Source of the DNA: Fidelibacterota bacterium | Lineage (GTDB): Bacteria; Fidelibacterota; Marinisomatia; SCGC-AAA003-L08; GCA-2689995 | Assembly: GCA_002689995.1 (NCBI GenBank) | Contig: NZIV01000063.1 | Span: 21,010 to 85,009, forward strand | Length of the DNA stretch: 64,000 nt | Reading direction: 5' to 3' | Part shown: one piece after another, positions 8,818-17,676 of the stretch | Layout: every line of letters starts with the position of its first letter | Numbering within the stretch: the first letter of the stretch is position 1 | Notes under the pieces: generated by a model | Database searches by the model: none | Seen by the model: only the letters and a program-made list of their open reading frames with translations | Told to the model about the DNA's origin: nothing | Position numbers and translations under genes: made by a program

Positions 8818-9579
8818 ATGGATGACCAAGTAAAAGGAATTTCAGAGCTTCATTTTGATTTACAGGATGATAGGCTTCGTTCATTAGGCGAATTGAGCGC
8901 AAGTATTCTACATGAAATAAATCAGCCATTAACCAGTATTCGCATGTGTTCTGAGCTATCAATTAGATTGTTAGACAAAAATAATATTTCTTCATTAGAG
9001 AATCTTAAAAATAATATACAAGAAATATTAAATCTTACTCTAAGAATTGAAGAAATTATTACTCGATTACAGAACTTTACTCGAAATAATAATCTCAAAG
9101 ATTTCTCAAAAGTAGATTTAAATAAATCAATTAAGAACGCAATAAAGCTATTGGATCATCAATTTTTAAATGAAAATATCTCAATTATTACAAAATTAAA
9201 TAATATTCCGCTAATTCGTGGACATGAAATTTGGCTGGATCAAATTTTTATTAACTTGCTAAATAATGCTAAGCATGCTTTAGTAAGTTTAGATTTAAAT
9301 GGTTCAAATTCTAAAAAAAAAGAGATAATAATATGTACTGAATTTGTAAAACAAGATAGAAAAGTACATGTTATTGTACAAGATAATGCTGGTAGCATAG
9401 ATAAGGCAATAAAAGAAAAAATATTTGAGCCATTTTTTACAACTAAAGAGTTGACAGGTAATGGATTAGGATTATCTATAATTAAATTGATTATTAAATC
9501 ATTAAAAGGTACCATTGATTTAGATATAGATTATGGAAAACATAGTACTTTTAAAATTTTTTTCCCTACTGAATCATGA
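8818..9579 (+). CDS. Soluble sensor histidine kinase
   Basis: A 253-residue cytoplasmic kinase without an obvious sensor domain. It consists of a dimerisation/phosphoacceptor domain with H32 in 'SILHEINQPLTSI' and a HATPase domain with the N box 'QIFINLLNNAKHAL', G1 'DNAGSID' and G2 'TGNGLGLSIIKLI'. The HEINQPL H box places it with NtrB/ZraS-like kinases. No response regulator is adjacent. The next gene overlaps by 4 bp and encodes a GAF protein that looks like a kinase half, so the two may work as one sensor complex, possibly tied to flagellar control by position. Confidence 0.9.
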   Translation: MDDQVKGISELHFDLQDDRLRSLGELSASILHEINQPLTSIRMCSELSIRLLDKNNISSLENLKNNIQEILNLTLRIEEIITRLQNFTRNNNLKDFSKVDLNKSIKNAIKLLDHQFLNENISIITKLNNIPLIRGHEIWLDQIFINLLNNAKHALVSLDLNGSNSKKKEIIICTEFVKQDRKVHVIVQDNAGSIDKAIKEKIFEPFFTTKELTGNGLGLSIIKLIIKSLKGTIDLDIDYGKHSTFKIFFPTES

Positions 9580-10340
9580 TTAATATTACAAAATTACATG
9601 AAATTGGATTACTCATAATGAAATCCATTGACAGCTCAAAAATATTTAATGAAATCATATCAGTTATTCAGGATGCTGTACAATTTGAATATGCCACAAT
9701 TTTTATTTCTAAAATTGGCAATAACCTTGAGCCCGCTTATTCTCTTAATAATATAATAGTAGATTTGGCATCAGATTTTAATGTTGGTAATGGTAGTGGA
9801 ATAGCAGGTTGGGTTTCTGATAATAATAATCCAGTAATTTTCCCTAATTTTATGAATGATAATCCTAATAGAGAATTCAATTCATTTGTTTCAATCCCAT
9901 TAGTTATAGATGAAAAACGTATTGGAGTATTGAACTTAGGGCATTCCTCTCCGAATTACTTTAATAAAAAAGATAAATTAAATTTTTTAATTCTTGGTAG
10001 TCAGGTCGCAATAATTTTAGATAAAATGGATTCAAGTAAACAAATTAATGCGATTAAATCAGAATATAATGATGTAATGAATTTATTAAATGAAACTGAA
10101 AAAAAATTAGCTGAAAAAGAAAAACTCGCAATTATAGGTCAAAGTGCTAAATCAATAAATAAAGAAATTAATAATCCATTATCAGTGATAATAGGTTTTG
10201 CAAATTTACTAATTAACAAATGTAAAGCTGATAATATTGAAACTGAATTTTTAAGCGAAAAATTAGAAATTATTTTAGACTCTGCCAAAAAAATAGATAC
10301 CATTGTTCATCATTATGAGAATTATAAATCAAATAAATAA
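9576..10340 (+). CDS. GAF-domain protein with pseudo-phosphoacceptor helix
   Basis: 254 residues: a GAF domain (about 1-150, with 'VGNGSGIAGWVSDNNNPVIF' and 'SFVSIPLVIDEKRIGVLNLG'), a coiled-coil linker (about 155-185) and a helix that aligns with a histidine kinase H box but reads 'INKEINNPLSVIIGFANLL'. The usual phospho-accepting His (HEINNPL) is Lys196. There is no ATPase domain after it. It therefore looks like a sensory partner that could heterodimerise with the kinase encoded just upstream (4 bp overlap) rather than a kinase itself. That partnership is inference; the missing His is read directly from the codon AAA at 10161. Confidence 0.82.
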   Translation: MINITKLHEIGLLIMKSIDSSKIFNEIISVIQDAVQFEYATIFISKIGNNLEPAYSLNNIIVDLASDFNVGNGSGIAGWVSDNNNPVIFPNFMNDNPNREFNSFVSIPLVIDEKRIGVLNLGHSSPNYFNKKDKLNFLILGSQVAIILDKMDSSKQINAIKSEYNDVMNLLNETEKKLAEKEKLAIIGQSAKSINKEINNPLSVIIGFANLLINKCKADNIETEFLSEKLEIILDSAKKIDTIVHHYENYKSNK

Positions 10341-10360
10341 TTCTATTAAAATAGCTAATT

Positions 10361-11587
10361 TTGAATATTAGAACTGTTGACTATAAAAAAGATAAAGATC
10401 ATATTTATCGTATTTGGAACGAAGTTGGCTGGATTAATCCTGAGTCATTTAAATATTTAGATGATTGGATTAAAAAATCCTCTGGATTGGTTCATGAAAT
10501 TAATGGGCAAGCTGAATGTTTAGTTACTAGCCTAAGAGGCGATTTTAAATTTCAGGATAATTTATTATCTTTTTCGTGTATATCTGGTGTTACCACAAGC
10601 TTAATAGCTAGAAAAAAAAATATTGCAGGAAAAACTACAGCAAAAAAAATTGTCGAAGAAGCATTAGCTGGTTCTGCTATTTGTGGACTTGGCATGTTTG
10701 AACAAGGGTTTTATAATCAGTTTGGTTTTGGGACCGGTACTTATGAATCGCTTATTCATTTTTCACCCGCAACACTAAAGATTGATGTCCCATTTAGGGT
10801 ACCTGAAAGATTAGCAAAAGAAGATTATAAAGATATTCACTGGAGTCGTAAAAATAGACTACGGAAACATGGTTCATGTACATTACCTGAAGTATTTACT
10901 AAATTTGAAGCATCATTTAGTAAAAAACGATTTGGACTTGGCTATAGAGATAAAAATGGTAAACTAACCCATCATGTTTGGCTTGATGGATATGGCTCTG
11001 AAAATGGTCCGATAGATATTGTCTGGATGGCTTATCAAAATTATGACCAATTCTTAGAATTATTATCATTAATTAAAAGTTTGGGAGATCAAATATTGTT
11101 GATTAAAATGTTAGAACCACCAGGAATCTATATTCAAGATTTTTTAAATTATCCTTTTTATAACCGTATGCTTTCTAAAAATTCAAAATATATGAACCAA
11201 AATAAAGCAATGGCCTATTGGCAAATCAGAATATTAGATATCTTTCAATGTATAGAAGTCACCTCCATCCCAATTAAAGAATTTTCATTTAATCTAAAAT
11301 TATTTGATCCGATAACAAATTTCTTAACAAATGATTCACCTTGGAAAGGAATATCTGGGAACTATATAATTACTATTGGTAAAAAATCATCTTGCGAACA
11401 CGGAATAAATAAAAAATTAGAAACTTTAGAAAGTACAGTAAATGCATTTACTAGACTCTGGTTAGGTATATTACCTGCAAGTTCATTGCAATTATCTGAA
11501 AAATTAATTTGCAACAAAAATTTAATTTTAAAATTAGATAAAGCGTTTACATATTTACCAAAACCACATACTGATTGGGATTTTTAA
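10361..11587 (+). CDS. Eis-like GNAT N-acetyltransferase family protein
   Basis: A 408-residue protein of the size of Eis-type acetyltransferases, which carry two GNAT folds and a C-terminal sterol-carrier-like domain. The N-terminal GNAT has the pattern 'NIRTVDYKKDKDHIYRIWNE' and the diagnostic 'GMFEQGFYNQFGFGTGTYE' (the 'FY-x-x-FGF' motif of the family). The C-terminal part ends with an SCP2-like region (about 290-400, 'FTRLWLGILPASSL'). The start is TTG 10361. Substrate unknown; Eis relatives acetylate amines of aminoglycosides or proteins. The next gene overlaps by one base. Confidence 0.75.
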   Translation: MNIRTVDYKKDKDHIYRIWNEVGWINPESFKYLDDWIKKSSGLVHEINGQAECLVTSLRGDFKFQDNLLSFSCISGVTTSLIARKKNIAGKTTAKKIVEEALAGSAICGLGMFEQGFYNQFGFGTGTYESLIHFSPATLKIDVPFRVPERLAKEDYKDIHWSRKNRLRKHGSCTLPEVFTKFEASFSKKRFGLGYRDKNGKLTHHVWLDGYGSENGPIDIVWMAYQNYDQFLELLSLIKSLGDQILLIKMLEPPGIYIQDFLNYPFYNRMLSKNSKYMNQNKAMAYWQIRILDIFQCIEVTSIPIKEFSFNLKLFDPITNFLTNDSPWKGISGNYIITIGKKSSCEHGINKKLETLESTVNAFTRLWLGILPASSLQLSEKLICNKNLILKLDKAFTYLPKPHTDWDF

Positions 11588-12366
11588 TGAAAATGATTTT
11601 ACGATTATTATTTATTTTCACCACTATTTCTTTATCAGAAGAATGTCATTCAGAATCTAGTTGGTGCTTCAACCAGGCAATCAATTTTGCATTTTATATT
11701 TTTGAAGAAGCAAATATTAATGGAAACGAACTCGCTCGTGGGGTTCTTGAAGCAGATGGATCAGTATCATGTCCTAGTGGTGACTGTGATATTGTAGCTG
11801 CTTTTAATGGTGATGTTTGCGTAGGTTGGTCCATCTACTATATAAATGAAGGTCTCGACGATAAATTTACTTTAGCTGTAAATGGTTCGGATGGAAATAA
11901 TTATTCAGCAGGATACTTACTAAATGGTCAAGTACCAAATTTCAAATTTTATGATTCTAGTACTGAAATAATAATTAATCCCGTTTCTGTAGATAGCTTA
12001 GGAAATGAATTTGAGATTCCTATGTTTCAGAATTTTGGTGGATTTATCATGGGAGAACTTAGTGCTGAATCTGAATTTATAAATGAAAATATTTTATTTC
12101 CAAATTATAAGTTCAATTTAATTTTTCCAAATCCATTTAATCCATCAGCTACTATATCTTATCAAGTACCTAAATTATCAGAAGTAAAAATTGATGCAAT
12201 AAATTTAAAAGGGCAAATTATTCAATCAATTTTTAATGGATACACTAATCAGGGATTCCATAGTATAAATTGGTATCCAAAAAATTTAAAGAGTGGGATT
12301 TATATTATTCAAATAAACTTTGATAATAAAATAGCTAAGTCGCAAAGAGTCATTTTTTTAAAGTAA
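11587..12366 (+). CDS. Secreted protein with T9SS type A sorting domain
   Basis: The start is taken at ATG 11587 (overlapping the previous stop), giving a signal peptide 'MKMILRLLFIFTTISLSEE'; an in-frame TTG 12 bases earlier is less likely. The 259-residue product has an N-terminal Cys-containing domain (CHSESSWC, CPSGDCD) of unknown function. It ends with a clear Por-secretion sorting domain: 'FPNPFNPSATISYQVP', then V-K-I-D-A-I-N-L-K-G-Q and 'GIYIIQINF'. Such domains direct export through the type IX secretion system in the Bacteroidetes/FCB group. It is the only T9SS-type tail seen in the window; other secreted proteins end in dockerin-like repeats. Confidence 0.85.
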   Translation: MKMILRLLFIFTTISLSEECHSESSWCFNQAINFAFYIFEEANINGNELARGVLEADGSVSCPSGDCDIVAAFNGDVCVGWSIYYINEGLDDKFTLAVNGSDGNNYSAGYLLNGQVPNFKFYDSSTEIIINPVSVDSLGNEFEIPMFQNFGGFIMGELSAESEFINENILFPNYKFNLIFPNPFNPSATISYQVPKLSEVKIDAINLKGQIIQSIFNGYTNQGFHSINWYPKNLKSGIYIIQINFDNKIAKSQRVIFLK

Positions 12367-12437
12367 TAATCTATTCACGCTTTTCTCTTTTTCTAAACCT
12401 TTAGAGTATATTTAAAATTTATGTTAAAATTAATTAC

Positions 12438-13640
12438 ATGATTGAATCTATTTTTATTATAATAGCCTTATTAATTGGAATTGCTGTAGGTTGGATTTTA
12501 AAGAAAAATTCTATTCCAGTTATTTCTGATAATTCCAATGAAATCAAAAATTTAAATGAACGTTTACTTGCTTCAGAAAAACGTGAAAGTGTAGCAAATA
12601 CAAAAGTAGATGAAATTAAAAAAAGATTTGAAGAGGAAAAAAATCGTATAGAAAAAGTACAACTAGTGATGGGTGATACATTTAAAGCATTAGCTTCAGA
12701 TATAGCAAAAGGAAATTCAGAAGAATTTTTAAAAATGGCAGGTGATAAATTTAATTCTTTGAAGGAATCCTCAGAAAAACAATTAGATGAGAAGAAAAAA
12801 CTAATTGATCAAAATCTAGAAGGTATGAATCTGAAACTTGAAAATATTTCTAAACAGTCTACTGAACTGAAAATATCACTAGAAAAAAATAAATCTGAAA
12901 CTGAAAAATTAAGGGATACGACTGGAAAACTTAGAGAAATTCTATCTTCTTCACAAAAACGTGGACAATGGGGTGAGCGTATGGTAGAGGATATATTGCA
13001 GTTTGTGGGGCTTGTTGAACATATTAATTATAAAAAGCAGGTCATAGTTGAATCTGGTGAAAAACCTGACTACACATTTTTTTTACCAAAAGAAAAAGTA
13101 TTAAATATGGATGTAAAGTTCCCTTTAGACCACTATGAACGTTTCATAGACTCAAATAATGATTTTGAAATGGAAACAGAGAAAAATGCTTTTTTAAAAG
13201 ATGTAAAAAATCACATCAAATCAGTTGCCTCACGAACTTATATTGATACTACTTCTGGTACTTTAGATTATGTTATGCTGTTTATTCCAAATGAATCTAT
13301 TTATGGTTTTATAAATAAAGAAAATCCAGATCTTATCAACTTTGCATTAGAAAATCGAGTTTTACTCTGCTCTCCACTTACTCTTTATGCTGTTTTATCA
13401 TTAATTCATCAAGCTACTCGTAATTTTGCCATGGAAGAACAGGCAGAAGAAGTACTTAAACTTTTAGAAGCATTTCGAATCCAATGGGAAAAATATGTAG
13501 AGAAAATGGAAACATTAGGGCGAAGTATTGAGTCTACTAAAAAAAATTATGATCAACTAACATCGACTAGAACAAATCAATTACAAAAAACTTTAAAAAA
13601 TATTGAATTTCTTAATCAATCAAAAAGTAGTATTAAATAA
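12438..13640 (+). CDS. rmuC: DNA recombination protein RmuC homologue
   Basis: 400 residues: an N-terminal membrane anchor (residues 4-22), a long coiled coil (about 35-165), and the RmuC nuclease-like domain with 'SSQKRGQWGERMVEDILQ', 'PDYTFFLPKEKVLNMDVKFP' and 'MLFIPNESIYGFI'. RmuC proteins limit inversions at short repeats and have a PD-(D/E)XK-like fold; the D-V-K-F-P strand fits that core. The length is close to the family norm. It stands alone: 72 bp from the previous gene and convergent with the TonB receptor gene on the other strand. Confidence 0.92.
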   Translation: MIESIFIIIALLIGIAVGWILKKNSIPVISDNSNEIKNLNERLLASEKRESVANTKVDEIKKRFEEEKNRIEKVQLVMGDTFKALASDIAKGNSEEFLKMAGDKFNSLKESSEKQLDEKKKLIDQNLEGMNLKLENISKQSTELKISLEKNKSETEKLRDTTGKLREILSSSQKRGQWGERMVEDILQFVGLVEHINYKKQVIVESGEKPDYTFFLPKEKVLNMDVKFPLDHYERFIDSNNDFEMETEKNAFLKDVKNHIKSVASRTYIDTTSGTLDYVMLFIPNESIYGFINKENPDLINFALENRVLLCSPLTLYAVLSLIHQATRNFAMEEQAEEVLKLLEAFRIQWEKYVEKMETLGRSIESTKKNYDQLTSTRTNQLQKTLKNIEFLNQSKSSIK

Positions 13641-13656
13641 TTTTAATAAATAATTG

Positions 13657-15912
13657 TTAAATTAGTATTTTATAATTGATTGATAGATTAATTCCAGGTT
13701 CTGGCATAATTGATTTTATCCTTGATAAATGGTTATAATGTAGTTCATTAAATATATTATTTAACTGAATTGTAATAATCTTATTATTTTTATTAAAATT
13801 AAATATAAAGTCTACTAAAAAATAAGAAGGTGTATAACTCTCAAATTCACCTAGTCTATTTTGAGATTCTACTTTTATTAACCTTAAGTTATAATCTATT
13901 ATCTTTTGTGAATATTTAAATGTGAACTTTTGTTTATCTGGATTGATATATTCTAGAGGCTGTTTTTCGGAAATATTATAACCGCGAACTAAAGAAAAGT
14001 CATATTTAAATTTAAAATCTTTATAATTATATATTATTCCAAATTCTAAGCCATTAATTAATGATTCAATTCCTTTTGGCTTATATTTATATAACCATCC
14101 TGTAGATCCACTTCCCCATTCAATATATTCTGCTCCTGCGCATGGATGGTTCTCTCCAGCAATATATTCAAATTCACATTTACCCATTTTTGTCATTTGA
14201 TAATAATACGGGCTATAATTATAAAAAGTAATTACCGATAAAGTAAATGATTTTTTATTATACTTAATCGCAGATTCAATTCCATATATCTTTTCTATAT
14301 CTAATACAGGAGATCCAATTTCATAAGAATATGTACCAAGATGAGGGCCATCTGAATAAAGTTCTTCTAGTGTTGGTTCTCTCATCGTATTCATCAACCA
14401 ACTACTAAATTGAAAATTATTATAATTCACTTTTAACCCAATTGAAGATGAAAAAAAAGGGAAAAATCTACTAATAACTTGTTTATCATCTAGATTTGAA
14501 AAATTTAAAAATGGCTTAATAGGAAAAATTGAAGAATGACCAAATCGATATGAGCCTAGTAAATTGAAATTATTAAAGATATGTTCGTAAAAACCATAAA
14601 ATGAAATATTTATTTCATTAGCTTTGGGTGTCCAATAAAATCCCTCAGAGGAAGATTTTTTGATATCTATTTCTGAGCCTATTATGTTTTGAGATGATTT
14701 TAATTCAATTTTAGTATTATATGTATTTTTAGCTAAACCAACAGCTCTAAAATCTGAAATACTTTCATATTCACTATGTTCGTAATCTATATAATTATAA
14801 TAAATATCAAATTGATCAAAATTATATAAAGAAATATCACTATGATAATTTATTTGAAAGGTATTTTTTAGTAAATCAATATCTACTCCATTTATATGAC
14901 CTTCTTCACTTGGTGGAATTCCATATTTCATATTATAATTTTCTAGCATAAGATAAATAAAACTATTTTGATAATATTTTATATATCCTAATTTATAGTT
15001 AGATATTTCTGAATTAGTATTTCTTAATTTACCAATAGGGCTAGTTTGACTCTTTGTTCTTCTTTCATTTAAAGATAAGTTTATTTGATTATCTTTTATA
15101 GGAATATAAAAAAATACATTTCCATAAGTACTATTATTAAAAGATTGATAACCTAAATTTATTTTAGTAGTAAAATTATTAAATCTAAACTTAGGATTTC
15201 CATATGTACCTGCATCTATAACACCACCAATGGTGTTTGAACCATAAATTAATGATTTTGGTCCTCTAATAATTTGAATTTTATTTATCTCGGACATATC
15301 TATTGATATTGCATGATCGATAGAAGTCTGAGACAAGTCTCCCAATAAATTTCCACCTTTTGTTAATAAAAATCTATCACCTGAGTATCCTCTTAATACA
15401 GGTTTTGATACATTTGATCCAAATGATGAGACACCAATATTTGGATAATTTTCTAGTGTTTTAGCAATATTAGTACTAAGATTATTGTTAAATTCTTGTC
15501 CATTAATTGTTATATCAGATATTTGACTTAAATTATTTTCAAATGCATGTACGTGAATTGATTCTAATTCTATTACTTCATTAATTAGAAATATATTACC
15601 TAATTCAGAAATTTTTATTGAACATCCAGAACAAAACTTAATCTCTAAATTATCTAATGGTATTGTAAGCTGTTTATAACCTATTATTTTAGCTTTAAGT
15701 TTAAAATTATTTAAGTTAGATAGATTGAATTCTAAATTAAAGTTACCATTTAAATCGGTTATTGTTCCAAAATTTGTATTTTCAATATATATATTGACAT
15801 CACTTATTGGAAATTTATCTTGATAATCTAAAATTTTTCCTGAAATTCTGTAAGTCTGGGATAATAAAGATCCCAGACTTACAATAGAAAAAATAAATAG
15901 CTTATTTATCAA
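13657..15912 (-). CDS. TonB-dependent outer membrane receptor, probably metal (zinc) uptake
   Basis: A 751-residue protein: signal peptide (1-18), a CarboxypepD regulatory-like beta domain (about 20-100, 'YRISGKILDYQDKFPISDVN'), a plug domain ('KPVLRGYSGDRFLLTKGG', 'KIQIIRGPKSLIYGSNTIGG') and a 22-strand-type barrel ending in an aromatic-rich strand. The plug pattern is that of substrate-specific TonB receptors. The gene lies downstream of a His/Asp/Glu-rich lipoprotein and a Fur/Zur-type regulator. This suggests zinc or another divalent metal as substrate; this is inference from context. A CSGC and a second Cys pair (GKC...HPC) are additional possible metal-binding features. Confidence 0.88.
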   Translation of the reverse strand: MINKLFIFSIVSLGSLLSQTYRISGKILDYQDKFPISDVNIYIENTNFGTITDLNGNFNLEFNLSNLNNFKLKAKIIGYKQLTIPLDNLEIKFCSGCSIKISELGNIFLINEVIELESIHVHAFENNLSQISDITINGQEFNNNLSTNIAKTLENYPNIGVSSFGSNVSKPVLRGYSGDRFLLTKGGNLLGDLSQTSIDHAISIDMSEINKIQIIRGPKSLIYGSNTIGGVIDAGTYGNPKFRFNNFTTKINLGYQSFNNSTYGNVFFYIPIKDNQINLSLNERRTKSQTSPIGKLRNTNSEISNYKLGYIKYYQNSFIYLMLENYNMKYGIPPSEEGHINGVDIDLLKNTFQINYHSDISLYNFDQFDIYYNYIDYEHSEYESISDFRAVGLAKNTYNTKIELKSSQNIIGSEIDIKKSSSEGFYWTPKANEINISFYGFYEHIFNNFNLLGSYRFGHSSIFPIKPFLNFSNLDDKQVISRFFPFFSSSIGLKVNYNNFQFSSWLMNTMREPTLEELYSDGPHLGTYSYEIGSPVLDIEKIYGIESAIKYNKKSFTLSVITFYNYSPYYYQMTKMGKCEFEYIAGENHPCAGAEYIEWGSGSTGWLYKYKPKGIESLINGLEFGIIYNYKDFKFKYDFSLVRGYNISEKQPLEYINPDKQKFTFKYSQKIIDYNLRLIKVESQNRLGEFESYTPSYFLVDFIFNFNKNNKIITIQLNNIFNELHYNHLSRIKSIMPEPGINLSINYKILI

Positions 15913-15961
15913 TTAATTATTGTAGGTAGAGATATTTGATAAATAATAAAATTGCTATATC

Positions 15962-16498
15962 TTAATCAATAAAATAACTACTAGATAACTTTAATGTTGT
16001 TGGTGAACTTCCAATTAGAACTGGAACATTGTTAGTAGATGTATAATCAGCATGGTCCCCATGCATTAGTTCTAATTTGAATTCAGTTTCGCCTGCACTA
16101 ACTCCAATTATATGAAGTCCTGACTCATGATGCTCTTCTTCAGTTTCATTGTGACTTTCAACCTCAACAATTGCAAGTTGTGAGTTAAATTCAGATACTG
16201 CAATTGATGACTCATCTAACTCATGATCATCATCTTCATGTTCTATTTCATTCTCATCATGATCTAAAAAATGGACAGAAATCTCAATGGTATCTCCAAC
16301 CATAATATTAATCGATCCTGTACTTGCACCTTGAAACTCCCTATATAACTCATTACCATTTTCATCTTCTAAAATAAAGCCATCAGCATCTGTATGACCA
16401 TCACTATGATTATGAACTGGATTTGAATCACTACATGAAGTAGTAAATAAACTCAAAATTAAACATAAAAATAACTGCTTTTTATTTAGGTTAAACAT
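15962..16498 (-). CDS. Histidine- and acidic-rich lipoprotein, candidate periplasmic/surface metal-binding protein
   Basis: 178 residues with a lipoprotein signal peptide (lipobox 'LFTTSC', Cys22). The mature part begins with a His/Asp cluster (HNHSDGHTDADG) and has more clusters: 'DHDENEIEHEDDDHELDE', HNETEEEHHESG and MHGDHADY. Such patches typically bind Zn2+ or other divalent metals. It is co-directional with and 49 bp upstream of the TonB receptor gene and lies downstream of a Fur-family gene, so it may hand metal to the receptor or buffer it. No named family recognised. A perfect 7-1-7 dyad lies about 60 bp upstream of the start. Confidence 0.85.
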   Translation of the reverse strand: MFNLNKKQLFLCLILSLFTTSCSDSNPVHNHSDGHTDADGFILEDENGNELYREFQGASTGSINIMVGDTIEISVHFLDHDENEIEHEDDDHELDESSIAVSEFNSQLAIVEVESHNETEEEHHESGLHIIGVSAGETEFKLELMHGDHADYTSTNNVPVLIGSSPTTLKLSSSYFID

Positions 16499-16557
16499 TA
16501 TTGTAAAAAACTCCTTTTATAAAATTAGTTAGTGATATAATTCCTTTATATCCAATT

Positions 16558-16572
16558 AATATAAGTTATATT
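16558..16572. promoter_or_regulatory. Candidate Fur-family operator (7-1-7 dyad)
   Basis: AATATAA-G-TTATATT is a perfect 7-1-7 inverted repeat, extended by near-matching CAATT/AATTG arms with one extra A. It lies about 60 bp upstream of the lipoprotein ATG at 16498. The 7-1-7 geometry is that of Fur-family operators, and a Fur-like gene is adjacent. AT richness makes chance dyads fairly common, so this is tentative. Confidence 0.35.
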
Positions 16573-16672
16573 AAATTGAAAAAAAAAGTTAGAGCTAATA
16601 TTATTTAAATACTAAGCAATTGATTGATAAATATGATATAAAATTGATTATAAAATCAGAGTAATATAAAAA

Positions 16673-17062
16673 TTAACGATTATCTAAACAACTTTCACAT
16701 TGACCGGTTAAAATATGTTCAGCGCTTTTAATTAAGTAGTTAGAGACAGAAGGAATAATTATCTTTATGGGCAAACATAAAGACGTACCACAATCCTCAC
16801 ACTGGAAATGAGGATGACTATTCAATTTTTTATTGAGTGATAAATCTTTTTCACCCAAAGCATATCTCTTGTGACCATCTTGATTCATAAAGGAATGTAT
16901 TAAACTTGAGTTTTCTAATCTTTCCAAAATACGGTAAACTGTTGTTTTATCCATTATATTATTAAATTTTTCAACCAATTCAGTAGCAGATATAGTTTTA
17001 TTGTTTGCACTGAATTCATTTAAAATTAATTTTACTGTTTTAGTTTTTCTGATAATACCCAT
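16673..17062 (-). CDS. Fur-family metalloregulator, Zur-like
   Basis: 129 residues with a winged-helix DNA-binding domain ('TELVEKFNNIMDKTTVYRIL') and the Fur dimerisation/metal domain. The structural zinc site is intact: C88-x2-C91 and C122-x2-C125. 'HPHFQCEDCG' supplies a regulatory-site His pair (H83, H85). The protein is short for Fur (about 140-150) and resembles Zur-like members. Downstream on the same strand are the His-rich lipoprotein and TonB receptor; divergently lies a MerC-like gene. Zinc sensing is inferred from these neighbours; iron cannot be excluded. Confidence 0.85.
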   Translation of the reverse strand: MGIIRKTKTVKLILNEFSANNKTISATELVEKFNNIMDKTTVYRILERLENSSLIHSFMNQDGHKRYALGEKDLSLNKKLNSHPHFQCEDCGTSLCLPIKIIIPSVSNYLIKSAEHILTGQCESCLDNR

Positions 17063-17086
17063 GTAATTTTATTGCTATTGAGTTGC

Positions 17087-17101
17087 ATTAATTGAATTAA
17101 T
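17087..17101. promoter_or_regulatory. Weak candidate operator dyad in the fur-like/merC-like divergent region
   Basis: ATTAATT-G-AATTAAT is another perfect 7-1-7 inverted repeat, 25 bp upstream of the Fur-like ATG and within the divergent intergenic region shared with the MerC-like gene. It would fit autoregulation. The sequence differs from the dyad at 16558, and the region is almost all A/T, so confidence is low. Confidence 0.22.
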
Positions 17102-17224
17102 AGTTTTAATTTTAAATAAATAGTAATTATATCAATATTTAATTTATGGAGCATTTATAATATTTTACTAAGCAATACATTAAAAAAATCAGATACTATT
17201 GGTGCATTAAGTAGCGCACTGTGT

Positions 17225-17563
17225 ATGGTACACTGCCTTGCAACACCATTTTTATTTTTAGCTACTACAACTTGTTCAGCTACATGCTGTGATACTGCTC
17301 CTTCATGGTGGCAATGGATAGATTATGTTTTTTTAATTGTCTCATTTTTTGCTGTGATGAACTCAGTAAAAAAATCAAATTCAAATTTTATTAAATATGC
17401 TTTATGGACCAGCTGGTTTGGCTTGTTATTATTTGTTATAAATGCAAAGTTTAATTTCTTTTATACTTCAGAGTACATAAAATTTATTCCGGCATTTTCG
17501 TTAATTGCATTACACCTGTGGAATTTAAAATTCTATCAATCTCAAGTAGATGAATGTTGTTAA
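17225..17563 (+). CDS. MerC-like membrane metal-transport protein
   Basis: From ATG 17225 the product is 112 residues, with 'MVHCLATPFLFLATTTC', a C-C pair and three further hydrophobic segments; it ends with a C-terminal 'DECC'. The open frame and family similarity continue upstream: bases 17177-17224 encode NTLKKSDTIGALSSALC, which matches the usual MerC start (…D-x-I-G-A-x-x-S-x-L-C-x-x-H-C). No ATG, GTG or TTG is found for that longer form, so the true start is unresolved (non-AUG start or sequence error). MerC-domain proteins carry mercury or, in Zur-type contexts, probably other soft metals. Divergent from the Fur/Zur-like gene, so likely co-regulated. Confidence 0.75.
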   Translation: MVHCLATPFLFLATTTCSATCCDTAPSWWQWIDYVFLIVSFFAVMNSVKKSNSNFIKYALWTSWFGLLLFVINAKFNFFYTSEYIKFIPAFSLIALHLWNLKFYQSQVDECC

Positions 17564-17676
17564 AAGTTTTTTTACTTAGACTAATACAAATATATTAGAA
17601 TCAAAAAAACTGACACAAAACTATACTTCTTTAATTAGCATTATTTATTTTGAACATTTCTGAACCTAAATATTAA

